Below, in pieces: positions 10,051-22,850 of a stretch of DNA of 64,000 nt (position 1 is its first letter; the number at the start of each line of letters is the position of its first letter). Location of the stretch: NCBI RefSeq assembly GCF_029227915.1, contig NC_079877.1, positions 34,437,851 through 34,501,850 of the forward strand, read 5' to 3'. The translations under genes were made by a program, and so were the position numbers. Under the pieces are notes generated by a model that made no database searches, was not told where the DNA came from, and saw only the letters and a program-made list of their open reading frames with translations. The DNA comes from Hydractinia symbiolongicarpus. Taxonomy: Eukaryota > Cnidaria > Hydrozoa > Anthoathecata > Hydractiniidae.

Positions 10051-11519
10051 ATCGTTTCACTGTTGAAAGCGATACAAGTTAGTAATATCGGAAGAAAATC
10101 AGTAAATACATGTTGGTACGATTATGTGACGCAACCGTTGTAACTCAAACGGATTGACACTGTTAGAAAGTCAATGAAATGTAGTTTTTAAAACTGTCTC
10201 TATTTCTTCAGCGCGCGATAACGGCTAGGATTGGTCCCACAGTACAAAATGATTTATTTATCTTAATTTTTAAATAAAGCCTTACCACAGCGCCCAGTAT
10301 AATCGCTGAGTTCCAGCAATCATGTCAAATTAAGAAGAATATCATTTCTTGTAGTCAAAATGACTCATTTATCACATTTATAAGGTCAAAGTCCAAAATC
10401 AGTTCAATTAAGTCCCACAGTCAATCGTTTCACTGTTGAAAGCGATACAATTTAGTAATATCGGAAAAAAATCACTAAATACATGTTGGTACGAATGTGT
10501 GACGCAACCGTTGCAACTCAAACAGATTGACACCGTTAGAAAATCAATGAAATTTAGTTTTAGAAACTGTCTCTATTTCTTCAGCGCGCGATAACGGCTA
10601 GGATTGGTCCCACAGTAAAAAATGACTTATTTATCTTAATTTTTAAATAAAGCGTTACCACAGCGCCCAGTGTAATCGGTGAGTTCCATCAATCATGTCA
10701 AATTAAGGAGAATGTTATTTCTTCTAGTCAAAATGGCTCATTTATTACATTTATAAGGTCAAAGTCCAAGATCAGTTCAATTAAGTCCCACAGTCAATCG
10801 TTTCACTGTTGAAAGCGATACAACTTAGTAATATCGGAAGAAAATCACTAAATACATGTTGGTACGATTATGTGACGCAACCGTTCTAACTCAAACGGAT
10901 TGACACCGTTAAAAAGTCAATGAAATGGAGTTTTTGAAACTGTCTCTATATCTTCAGCGCGCGCTAACGGCTAGGATTGGTCCCACAGTAAAAATGACTT
11001 ATTTATCTAAATTTATAAATAAACCGTTACCACAGCGCCTAGTGTATACGCCTAGTTCCACCAATCATGTCAAATTGAGAAGAATGGTATTTCTTGGTGT
11101 CCAATTGTCTCACTTATAACATTTATAAGGTCAAAGTTCAAAATCAGTTCAATTAAGTCGCACAGTCAAACGTTTTACAGTTAAAAGCGATGCAACCTAG
11201 TAATATCCGAATACTTTCGCTAAATACATGTTGGTACGAATATGTGACGCAACCGTTGTAACTCAAACGGAATTATACCGCCAAGAAATCAATGAAATGT
11301 AGTTTTTGAGAATGTCTTTATTTCTTCAGCGCATGGTAACGGCCAGGATTGGTCCCACAGTAAGAAAATCTTATTTATCTAAATTTTTAAATAAAGCCCT
11401 ACCGCAGAGCCTAATGTAACCGCTGAATTCCAGAAATCATGTCAAATTAGGAAGAATGTTATTCCTTGGAGACAAATTGGCGCATTAATCACATTTATAA
11501 GGTCACAGTCCAAAATCTG

Positions 11520-13546
11520 TTCAATTAAGTCCCACAGTCAATCGTTTCACTGTTGAAAGCGATACAACTTAGTAATATCGGAAAAAAATCACTAAATACA
11601 TGTTGGTACGAATGTGTGACGCAACCGTTGTAACTCAAACGGATTGACACCGTTAGAAAATCAATGAAATTTAGTTTTAGAAACTGTCTCTATTTCTTCA
11701 GCGCGCGATAACGGCTAGGATTGCTCCCACAATAAAAATTAACTTCTTTATCTTAACGTTTAAATAAAGCCTTACCACAGCGCCCAGTGTAATCGCTGAG
11801 TTCCAGCAATCATGTCAAATTAATAAGAATATCATTTCTTGTAGGCAAAATGACTCATTTATCACATTTATAAGGTCAAAGTCCAAAATCAGTTCAATTA
11901 AGTCCCACAGTCAATCGTTTCACTGTTGAAAGCGATACAACTTAGTAATATCGGAAAAAAATCACTAAATACATGTTGGTACGAATGTGTGACGCAACCG
12001 TTGTAACTCAAACGGATTGACACCGTTAGAAAATCAATGAAATTTAGTTTTAGAAACTGTCTCTATTTCTTCAGCGCGCGATAACGGCTAGGATTGGTCC
12101 CACAGTACAAAATGACTTATTTATCTCAATTTATAAATAAACAGTTACCACAGCGCCCAGTGTAATCGGTGAGTTCCATCAATCATGTCAAATTAAGGAG
12201 AATGTTATTTGTTCTAGGCAAAATGACTCATTTATTACATTTATAAGGTCAAAGTACAAAATCAGTTCAATTAAGTCCCACAGTCAATCGTTTGTCTGTT
12301 GAAAGCGATACAACTTAGTAATATCGGAAGAAAATCACTAAATACATGTTGGTACGAATATGTGACGCAACCGTTCTAACTCTAACGGATTGACACCGTT
12401 AGAAAGTCAATGAAATGGAGTTTTTGAAACTGTCTCTATATCTTCAGCGCGCGCTAACGGCTAGGATTGGTCCCACAGTAAAAACGACTTATTTACCTAA
12501 TTTTTAAATGAATCGCTACCACAGGGTCCAGTGTAATCGCTGAGTTCCGGCAATCATGTCAAATTAAGAAGAATATCATTTCTTGTAGTCAAAATGACTC
12601 ATTTATCACATTTATAAGGTCAAAGTCCAAAATCACTTCAATTAAGTCCCACAGTCAATCGTTTCACTGTTGAAAGCGATACAACTTAGTAATATCGGAA
12701 AAAAATCACTAAATACATGTTGGTACGATTATGTGACGCAACCGTTGTAAGTCAAACGGATTGACACCGTTAGAAAGTCAATGAAATGTAGTTTTTCAAA
12801 CTGTCTCTCTTTCTTCGGCGCGCGATAACGGCTAGGATTGGTCCCACAGTAAAAAATGACTTATTTATCTTAATTTTTAAATAAAGCCTTACCACAGCGC
12901 CCAGTGAAATCGCTGAGTTCCAGCAATCATGTCAATTTAAGAAGAATATCATTTCTTGTAGTCAAAATGACTCATTTATCACATTTATAAGGTCAAAATC
13001 CAAAATCAGTTCAATTAAGTCCCACAGTCAATCGTTTCACTGTTGAAAGCGATACAACTTAGTAATATCGGAAGAAAATCACTAAATACATGTTGGTACG
13101 AATGTGTGACGCAACCGTTGTAAGTCAACCGGATTGACACCGTTAGAAAGTCAATGAAATGTGGTTTTTGAAACTGTCTCTATTTCTTCAGCGCGCGATA
13201 ACGGCTAGGATTGGTCCCACAGTACAAAATGACTTATTTATCTCAATTTATAAATAAACCGTTACCACAGCGCCCAGTGTAATCGGTGAGTTCCATCAAT
13301 CATGTCAAACTAAGAAGAATGTCATTTCTTGTAGTCAAAATGACTCATTTATCACATTTATAAAGTCAAAGTCTAAAATCAGTTCAACTAAGTTCCACAG
13401 TCAATCGTTTCACTGTTAAAAGCGATACAACTTAGTATTATCGGAAGGAAATCACTAAATACATGTTGGTATGAATATGTGACGCAACCGTTTTAATTCA
13501 AACGGATTGACACCGTTAGAAAGTCAATGAAATGTAGTTTTTCAAA
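11520..13546 (+). repeat. Mixed monomers leading into a 746-bp dimer
   Basis: Type A, B and C units alternate. Near the right end the motif TTTTTCAAACTGTCTCTCTTTC with CTTCGGCGCGCG appears around 12815 and again around 13561, 746 bp apart, and the text between and after matches for about 450 bp (both contain GTGAAATCGCTGAG and GTCAATTTAAG). This is a two-monomer duplication at the border of the next block. Confidence 0.78.
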
Positions 13547-16500
13547 CTGTCTCTCTTTCTTCGGCGCGCGATAACGGCTAGGATTGGTCCCACAGTAAAA
13601 AATGACTTATTTATCTTAATTTTTAAATAAAGCCTTACCACAGCGCCCAGTGAAATCGCTGAGTTCCAGCAATCATGTCAATTTAAGAAGAATATCATTT
13701 CTTGTAGTCAAAATGACTCATTTATCACATTTATAAGGTCAAAATCCAAAATCAGTTCAATTAAGTCCCACAGCCAATCGTTTCACTGTTGAAAGCGATA
13801 CAACTTAGTATTATCGGAAGAAAATCACTAAATACATGTTGGTACGAATGTGTGACGCAACCGTTGTAAGTCAAACGGATTGACACCGTTAGAAAGTCAA
13901 TGAAATGTGGTTTTTGAAACTGTCTCTATTTCTTCAGCGCGCGATAACGGCTAGGATTGGTCCCACAGTACAAAATGACTTATTTATCTTAATTTTTAAA
14001 TAAAGCGTTACCACAGCGCCCAGTGTAATCGGTGAGTTTCATCAACCATGTCAAATTAAGGAGAATGTTATTTCTTCTAGTCAAAATGGCTCATTTATTA
14101 CATTTATAAGGTCAAAGTCCAAAATCAGTTCAACTAAGTCCCACAGTCAATCGTTTCACTGTTGAAATCGATACAACTTAGTAATATCGGAAGAAAATCA
14201 CTAAATACATGTTGGTACGATTATGTGACGCAACCGTTGTAAGTCAAACGGATTGACACCGTTAGAAAGTCAATTAAATGGAGTTTTTGAAGCTGTCTCT
14301 ATTTCTTCAGCGCGCGATAACGGCTAGGATTGGTCCCACAGTACAAAATGACTTATTTATCTCAATTTATAAATAAACCGTTACCACAGCGCCCAGTGTA
14401 ATCGGTGAGTTCCATCAATCATGTCAAACTAAGAAGAATGTCATTTCTTGTAGTCAAAATGACTCATTTATCACATTTATAAGGTCAAAGTCTAAAATCA
14501 GTTCAACTAAGTTCCACAGTCAATCGTTTCACTGTTAAAAGCGATACAACTTAGTATTATCGGAAGGAAATCACTAAATACATGTTGGTATGAATATGTG
14601 ACGCAACCGTTTTAATTCAAACGGATTGACACCGTTAGAAAGTCAATGAAATGTAGTTTTAGAAACTGTCTCTATTTGTTTAGCGTGCAATAACGGCTAG
14701 GATTGTTTCCACAGTAATAAATGACTTATTTATCTTAACTTTTAAACAAAGCGCTACCACAGCGCCCAGTGTAATCGCTGAGTTCCAGCAATCATGTCAA
14801 ATTAAGGAGAATGTTATTTCTTCTAGTCAGTATGGTTCATTTATTACATTTATAGGGTCAAAGTCCAAAATCAGTTTAATTAAGTCCCATAGTCAATCGT
14901 TTCTCTGTTGAAAGCGATACAACTTAGTAATATCGGAAGAAAATCACTAAATACATGCTGGTACGATTATGTGATGCAACCGTTCTAACTCAAACGGATT
15001 GACACCGTTAGAAAGTCAATGAAATGTAGTTTTTGAAACTGTCTCTATTTCTTCAGCGCGCGATAACGGCTAGGATTGGTCCCACAGTACAAAATGACTT
15101 ATTTATCTTAATTTTTAAATAACGCGTTACCACAGCGACCAGTGTAATCGGTGAGTTCCATCAATCATGTCAAATTAAGGAGAATGTTATTTGTTCTAGG
15201 CAAAATGACTCATTTATTACATTTATAAGGTCAAAGTCCAAAATCAGTTCAATTAAGTCCCACAGTCAATCGTTTGTCTGTTGAAAGCGATACAACTTAG
15301 TAATATCGGAAGAAAATCACTAAATACATGTTGGTACGAATATGTGACGCAACCGTTCTAACTCTAACGGATTGACACCGTTAGAAAGTCAATGAAATGG
15401 AGTTTTTGAAACTGTCTCTCTTTCTTCGGCGCGCGATAACGGCTAGGATTGGTCCCACAGTAAAAAATGACTTATTTATCTTAATTTTTAAATAAAGCCT
15501 TACCACAGCGCCCAGTGAAATCGCTGAGTTCCAGCAATCATGTCAATTTAAGAAGAATATCATTTCTTGTAGTCAAAATGACTCATTTATCACATTTATA
15601 AGGTCAAAATCCAAAATCAGTTCAATTAAGTCCCACAGCCAATCGTTTCACTGTTGAAAGCGATACAACTTAGTATTATCGGAAGAAAATCACTAAATAC
15701 ATGTTGGTACGAATGTGTGACGCAACCGTTGTAAGTCAAACGGATTGACACCGTTAGAAAGTCAATGAAATGTGGTTTTTGAAACTGTCTCTATTTCTTC
15801 AGCGCGCGATAACGGCTAGGATTGGTCCCACAGTACAAAATGACTTATTTATCTTAATTTTTAAATAAAGCGTTACCACAGCGCCCAGTGTAATCGGTGA
15901 GTTTCATCAACCATGTCAAATTAAGGAGAATGTTATTTCTTCTAGTCAAAATAGCTCATTTATTACATTTATAAGGTCAAAGTCCAAAATCAGTTCAACT
16001 AAGTCCCACAGTCAATCGTTTCACTGTTGAAATCGATACAACTTAGTAATATCGGAAGAAAATCACTAAATACATGTTGGTACGATTATGTGACGCAACC
16101 GTTGTAAGTCAAACGGATTGACACCGTTAGAAAGTCAATTAAATGGAGTTTTTGAAGCTGTCTCTATTTCTTCAGCGCGCGATAACGGCTAGGATTGGTC
16201 CCACAGTACAAAATGACTTATTTATCTCAATTTATAAATAAACCGTTACCACAGCGCCCAGTGTAATCGGTGAGTTCCATCAATCATGTCAAACTAAGAA
16301 GAATGTCATTTCTTGTAGTCAAAATGACTCATTTATCACATTTATAAGGTCAAAGTCTAAAATCAGTTCAACTAAGTTCCACAGTCAATCGTTTCACTGT
16401 TAAAAGCGATACAACTTAGTATTATCGGAAGGAAATCACTAAATACATGTTGGTATGAATATGTGACGCAACCGTTTTAATTCAAACGGATTGACACCGT

Positions 16501-17276
16501 TAGAAAGTCAATGAAATGTAGTTTTAGAAACTGTCTCTATTTGTTTAGCGTGCAATAACGGCTAGGATTGTTTCCACAGTAATAAATGACTTATTTATCT
16601 TAACTTTTAAACAAAGCGCTACCACAGCGCCCAGTGTAATCGCTGAGTTCCAGCAATCATGTCAAATTAAGGAGAATGTTATTTCTTCTAGTCAGTATGG
16701 TTCATTTATTACATTTATAGGGTCAAAGTCCAAAATCAGTTTAATTAAGTCCCATAGTCAATCGTTTCTCTGTTGAAAGCGATACAACTTAGTAATATCG
16801 GAAGAAAATCACTAAATACATGCTGGTACGATTATGTGATGCAACCGTTCTAACTCAAACGGATTGACACCGTTAGAAAGTCAATGAAATGTAGTTTTTG
16901 AAACTGTCTCTATTTCTTCAGCGCGCGATAACGGCTAGGATTGGTCCCACAGTACAAAATGACTTATTTATCTTAATTTTTAAATAACGCGTTACCACAG
17001 CGACCAGTGTAATCGGTGAGTTCCATCAATCATGTCAAATTAAGGAGAATGTTATTTGTTCTAGGCAAAATGACTCATTTATTACATTTATAAGGTCAAA
17101 GTCCAAAATCAGTTCAATTAAGTCCCACAGTCAATCGTTTGTCTGTTGAAAGCGATACAACTTAGTAATATCGGAAGAAAATCACTAAATACATGTTGGT
17201 ACGAATATGTGACGCAACCGTTCTAACTCTAACGGATTGACACCGTTAGAAAGTCAATGAAATGGAGTTTTTGAAA
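13547..17276 (+). repeat. Higher-order repeat block: 1865-bp pentamer, two full copies
   Basis: Copies run at about 13547-15411 and 15412-17276. Markers recur exactly 1865 bp apart: CAGCCAATCG at 13771 and 15636, AATCGATAC at 14166 and 16031, TAGCGTGCAATAAC at 14681 and 16546, GTCAGTATGG at 14826 and 16691, CATGCTGG at 14954 and 16819, AACGCGTTACC at 15121 and 16986. One substitution noticed is 14088 G versus 15953 A. The left and right junctions share the sequence GAAATGGAGTTTTTGAAACT or a close variant, consistent with unequal exchange in that region. Confidence 0.93.
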
Positions 17277-19000
17277 CTATTTCTATATCTTCAGCGCGCG
17301 CTAACGGCTAGGATTGGTCCCACAGTAAAAATGACTTATTTATCTAAATTTTTAAATGAATCGCTACCACAGGGTCCAGTGTATACGCCTAGTTCCACCA
17401 ATCATGTCAAATTAAGAAGAATGGTATTTCTTGGTGTCCAATTGTCTCACTTACAACATTTATAAGGTCAAAGTTCAAAATCAGTTCAATTAAGTCGCAC
17501 AGTCAAACGTTTCACAGTTAAAAGCGATGCAACCTAGTAATATCCGAATACTTTCGCTAAATACATGTTGGTACGAATATGTGACGCAACCGTTGTAACT
17601 CAAACGGAATTAAACCGCCAAGAAATCAATGAAATGTAGTTTTTGAGAATGTCTTTATTTCTTCAGCGCATGGTAACGGCCAGGATTGGTCCCACAGTAA
17701 GAAAATCTTATTTATCTAAATTTTTAAATAAAGCGCTACCGCAGAGCCTAATGTAACCGCTGAATTCCAGCAATCATGTCAAATTAAGAAGAATGTTATT
17801 CCTTGGAGACCAATTGGCGCATTAATCACATTTATAAGGTCAAAGTCCAAAATCAGTTCAATTAAGTCCCACAGTCAATCGTTTCACTGTTGAAAGCGAT
17901 ACAACTTAGTATTATCGGAAGAAAATCAGTAAATACATGTTGGTACGATTATGTGACGCAACCGTTGTAACTCAAACGGAATGACACTGTTAGAAAGTCA
18001 ATGAAATGTAGTTTTTAAAACTGTCTCTATTTCTTCAGCGCGCGATAACGGCTAGGATTGGTCCCACAGTAAAAAATGACTTATTTATCTTAATTTTTAA
18101 ATAAAGCCTTACCACAGCGCCCAGTGAAATCGCTGAGTTCCAGCAATCATGTCAATTTAAGAAAAATATCATTTCTTGTAGTCAAAATGACTCATTTATC
18201 ACATTTATAAGGTCAAAATCCAAAATCAGTTCAATTAAGTCCCACAGTCAATCGTTTCACTGTTGAAAGCGATACAACTTAGTAATATCGGAAGAAAATC
18301 ACTAAATACATGTTGGTACGAATGTGTGACGCAACCGTTGTAAGTCAAACGGATTGACACCGTTAGAAAGTCAATAAAATGTGGTTTTTGAAACTGTCTC
18401 TATTTCTTCAGCGCGCGATAACGGCTAGGATTGGTCCCACAGTACAAAATGACTTATTTATCTTAATTTTTAAATAAAGCGTTACCACAGCGCCCAGTGT
18501 AATCGGTGAGTTTCATCAACCATGTCAAATTAAGGAGAATGTTATTTCTTCTAGTCAAAATGGCTCATTTATTACATTTATAAGGTCAAAGTCCAAAATC
18601 AGTTCAACTAAGTCCCACAGTCAATCGTTTCACTGTTGAAATCGATACAACTTAGTAATATCGGAAGAAAATCACTAAATACATGTTGGTACGATTATGT
18701 GACGCAACCGTTGTAAGTCAAACGGATTGACACCGTTAGAAAGTCAATTAAATGGAGTTTTTGAAGCTGTCTCTATTTCTTCAGCGCGCGATAACGGCTA
18801 GGATTGGTCCCACAGTACAAAATGACTTATTTATCTCAATTTATAAATAAACCGTTACCACAGCGCCCAGTGTAATCGGTGAGTTCCATCAATAATGTCA
18901 AACTAAGAAGAATGTCATTTCTTGTAGTCAAAATGACTCATTTATCACATTTATAAGGTCAAAGTCTAAAATCAGTTCAACTAAGTTCCACAGTCAATCG
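17277..19000 (+). repeat. Inserted type C/D monomers and a partial third copy of the pentamer
   Basis: After the second pentamer come a type C unit and a type D unit (GATGCAACCTAG near 17526, GAGAATGTCTTT near 17645). From about 18055 the pentamer text resumes: GTGAAATCGCTGAG, GTCAATTTAAG and AATCGATAC at 18640, which is 2609 bp (seven monomers) after the second copy's marker. The third copy therefore lies two monomers out of register and is incomplete. Confidence 0.82.
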
Positions 19001-22000
19001 TTTCTCTGTTGAAAGCGATACAACTTAGTAATATCGGAAGAAAATCACTAAATACATGCTGGTACGATTATGTGATGCAACCGTTCTAACTCAAACGGAT
19101 TGACACCGTTAGAAAGTCAATGAAATGTAGTTTTTGAAACTGTCTCTATTTCTTCAGCGCGCGATAACGGCTAGGATTGGTCCCACAGTACAAAATGACT
19201 TATTTATCCTAATTTTTAAATAACGCGTTACCACAGCGACCAGTGTAATCGCTGAGTTCCAGCAATCATGTCAAACTAAGAAGAATGCCATTTCTTGTAG
19301 TCAAAATGACTCATTTATCACATTTATAAGGTCAAAGTCCAAAATCAGTTCAACTAAGTCCCACAGTCAATCGTTCCACTGTTGAAAGCGATACAACTTA
19401 GTAATATCGGGAAAATATCACTAAATACATGTTGGAACGAATGTGTGACGCAACCGTTGTAACTGAAACGGATTGACACCGTTAGAAAGTCAATGAAATG
19501 TACTTTTTGGAGCTGTCTCTACTTCTTCAGCGCAAACTAACGGCTAGGATTGGTCCCACAGTAAAAAATGACTTATTAATCTTAATTTTTAAATAAAGCG
19601 CTACCACAGCGCCCAGTGTAATCGCTGAGTTCCAGCAATCATGTCAAATTAAGAAGAATGTCATTTCTTGTAGTCAAAATGACTCATTTATCACATTTAT
19701 AAGGTCAAAGTCTAAAATCATTTCAGCTAAGTTCCACAGTCAATCGTTTCACTGTTAAAAGCGATACAACTTAGTATTATCGGAAGGAAATCACTAAATA
19801 CATGTTGGTATGAATATGTGACGCAACCGTTTTAATTCAAACGGATTGACACCGTTAGAAAGTCAATGAAATGTAGTTTTAGAAACTGTCTCTATTTGTT
19901 CAGCGTGCAATAACGGCTAGGATTGTTTCCACAGTAATAAATGACTTATTTATCTTAACTTTTAAACAAAGCGCTACCACAGCGCCCAGTGTAATCGCTG
20001 AGTTCCAGCAATCATGTCAAATTAAGGAGAATGTTATTTCTTCTAGTCAGTATGGTTCATTTATTACATTTATAGGGTCAAAGTCCAAAATCAGTTTAAT
20101 TAAGTCCCATAGTCAATCGTTTCTCTGTTGAAAGCGATACAACTTAGTAATATCGGAAGAAAATCACTAAATACATGCTGGTACGATTATGTGATGCAAC
20201 CGTTCTAACTCAAACGGATTGACACCGTTAGAAAGTCAATGAAATGTAGTTTTTGAAACTGTCTCTATTTCTTCAGCGCGCGATAACGGCTAGGATTGGT
20301 CCCACAGTACAAAATGACTTATTTATCTTAATTTTTAAATAACGCGTTACCACAGCGACCAGTGTAATCGCTGAGTTCCAGCAATCATGTCAAACTAAGA
20401 AGAATGCCATTTCTTGTAGTCAAAAAGACTCATTTATCACATTTATAAGGTCAAAGTCCAAAATCAGTTCAACTAAGTCCCACAGTCAATCGTTCCACTG
20501 TTGAAAGCGATACAACTTAGTAATATCGGGAAAATATCACTAAATACATGTTGGTACGAATGTGTGACGCAACCGTTGTAACTGAAACGGATTGACACCG
20601 TTAGAAAGTCAATGAAATGTACTTTTTAGAGCTGTCTCTACTTCTTCAGCGCAAACTAACGGCTAGGATTGGTCCCACAGTAAAAAATGACTTATTCATC
20701 TTAATTTTTAAATAAAGCGCTACCACAGCGCCCAGTGTAATCGCTGAGTTCCAGCAATCATGTCAAATTAAAAAGAATATCATTTCTTGTAGTCAAAATG
20801 ACTCATTTATCACATTTATAAGGTCAAAGTCCAAAATCAGTTCAATTAAGTCCGACAGTCAATCGTTTCACTGTTGAAAGCGATACAACTTAGTAATACC
20901 GGAAAAAAATCACTAAATACATGTTGGTACGAATGTGTGACGCAACCGTTGTAACTCAAACGGATTGACACCGTTAGAAAATCAATGATATTTAGTTTTA
21001 GAGACTGTCTCTATTTCTTCAGCGCGCGATAACGGCTAGGATTGGTCCCACAATAAAAATTAACTTATTTATTTTAATCTTTAAATAAAGCCTTACCACA
21101 GCGGCCAGTGTAATCGCTGAGTTCCAGCAATCATGTCAAATTAAGAAGATTATCATTTCTTGTAGTCAAAATGACTCATTTATCACATTTATAAGGTCAA
21201 AGTCCAAAATCAGTTCATTTAAGTCCCACAGTCAATCGTTTCACTGTTGAAAGCGATACAACTTAGTAATATCGGAAAAAAATCACTAAATACATGTTGG
21301 TACGAATGTGTGACGCAACCGTTGTAACTCAAACGGATTGACACCGTTAGAAAATCAATGAAATTTAGTTTTAGAAACTGTCTCTCTTTCTTCAGGGCGC
21401 GATAACGGCTAGGATTGGTCCCACAGTAAAAAATGACTTATTTATCTTAATTTTTAAATAAAGCCTTACCACAGCGCCCAGTGAAATCGCTGAGTTTCAT
21501 CAATCATGTCAATTTAAGAAGAATGTCATTTCTTGTAGTCAAAATGACTCATTTATCACATTTATAAGGTCAAAGTCTAAAATCAGTTCAACTAAGTCCC
21601 ACAGTCAATCGTTTCACTGTTGAAAGCGATACAACTTAGTAATATCGGAAGAAAATCACTAAATACATGTTGGTACGATTATGTGACGCAACCGTTGTAA
21701 CTCAAACGGATTGACACCGTTAGAAAGTCAATGAAATGTAGTTTTTGAGAATGTCTTTATTTCTTCAGCGCATGGTAACGGCCAGGATTGGTCCCACAGT
21801 AAGAAAATCTTATTTATCTAACTTTTTAAATAAAGCGCTACCGCAGAGCCTAATGTAACCGCTGAATTCGAGCAATCATGTCAAATTAAGGAGAATGTTA
21901 TTTCTTCTAGTCAGTATGGTTCATTTATTACATTTATAGGGTCAAAGTCCAAAATCAGTTTAATTAAGTCCCATAGTCAATCGTTTCTCTCTTGAAAGCG

Positions 22001-22850
22001 ATACAACTTAGTAATATCGGAAGAAAATCACTAAATACATGCTGGTACGATTATGTGATGCAACCGTTCTAACTCAAACGGATTGACACCGTTAGAAAGT
22101 CAATGAAATGTAGTTTTTGAAACTGTCTCTATTTCTTCAGCGCGCGATAACGGCTAGGATTGGTCCCACAGTACAAAATGACTTATTTATCTTAATTTTT
22201 AAATAACGCGTTACCACAGCGACCAGTGTAATCGCTGAGTTCCAGCAATCATGTCAAACTAAGAAGAATGCCATTTCTTGTAGTCAAAAAGACTCATTTA
22301 TCACATTTATAAGGTCAAAGTCCAAAATCAGTTCAACTAAGTCCCACAGTCAATCGTTCCACTGTTGAAAGCGATACAACTTAGTAATATCGGGAAAATA
22401 TCACTAAATACATGTTGGTACGAATGTGTGACGCAACCGTTGTAACTGAAACGGATTGACACCGTTAGAAAGTCAATGAAATGTACTTTTTAGAGCTGCC
22501 TCTACTTCTTCAGCGCAAACTAACGGCTAGGATTGGTCCCACAGTAAAAAATGACTTATTCATCTTAATTTTTAAATAAAGCGCTACCACAGCGCCCAGT
22601 GTAATGGCTGAGTTCCAGCAATCATGTCAAATTAAGAAGAATATCATTTCTTGTAGTCAAAATGACTCATTTATCACATTTATAAGGTCAAAGTCCAAAA
22701 TCAGTTCAATTAAGTCCGACAGTCAATCGTTTCACTGTTGAAAGCGATACAACTTAGTAATACCGGAAAAAAATCACTAAATACATGTTGGTACGAATGT
22801 GTGACGCAACCGTTGTAACTCAAACGGATTGACACCGTTAGAAAGTCAAT
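19000..22850 (+). repeat. Higher-order repeats of 1119 bp (trimer) and 1864-1865 bp (pentamer)
   Basis: The CATGCTGG marker occurs at 19055, 20174 and 22039, giving spacings of 1119 and 1865 bp. GTCAGTATGG at 20046 and 21910, and TAATACCGG at 20894 and 22758, both give 1864 bp. These units reuse monomers from the pentamer to the left plus a unit with TACTTTTTAGAGCTG and GCGCAAACTAACGG (type E). Trimer and pentamer repeats overlap, which shows successive rounds of duplication with different unit lengths. Confidence 0.85.

Larger units (their letters stand above)
9340..11520 (+). repeat. Higher-order repeat block: 1490-bp tetramer with a conversion-like patch
   Basis: The segment from about 9340 to 10010 matches about 10830 to 11500 at an offset of 1490 bp, including the rare CAAATTGAGAAGAATGG (about 9582 and 11072) and a complete type D monomer. 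Between about 11010 and 11040 the second copy carries TTTATAAATAAACCGTTACCACAGCGCC in pieces typical of type B, where the first copy has the type C text AAATGAATCGCTACCACAGGG. Both sides of the patch match, so a short tract has been replaced. Confidence 0.85.
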
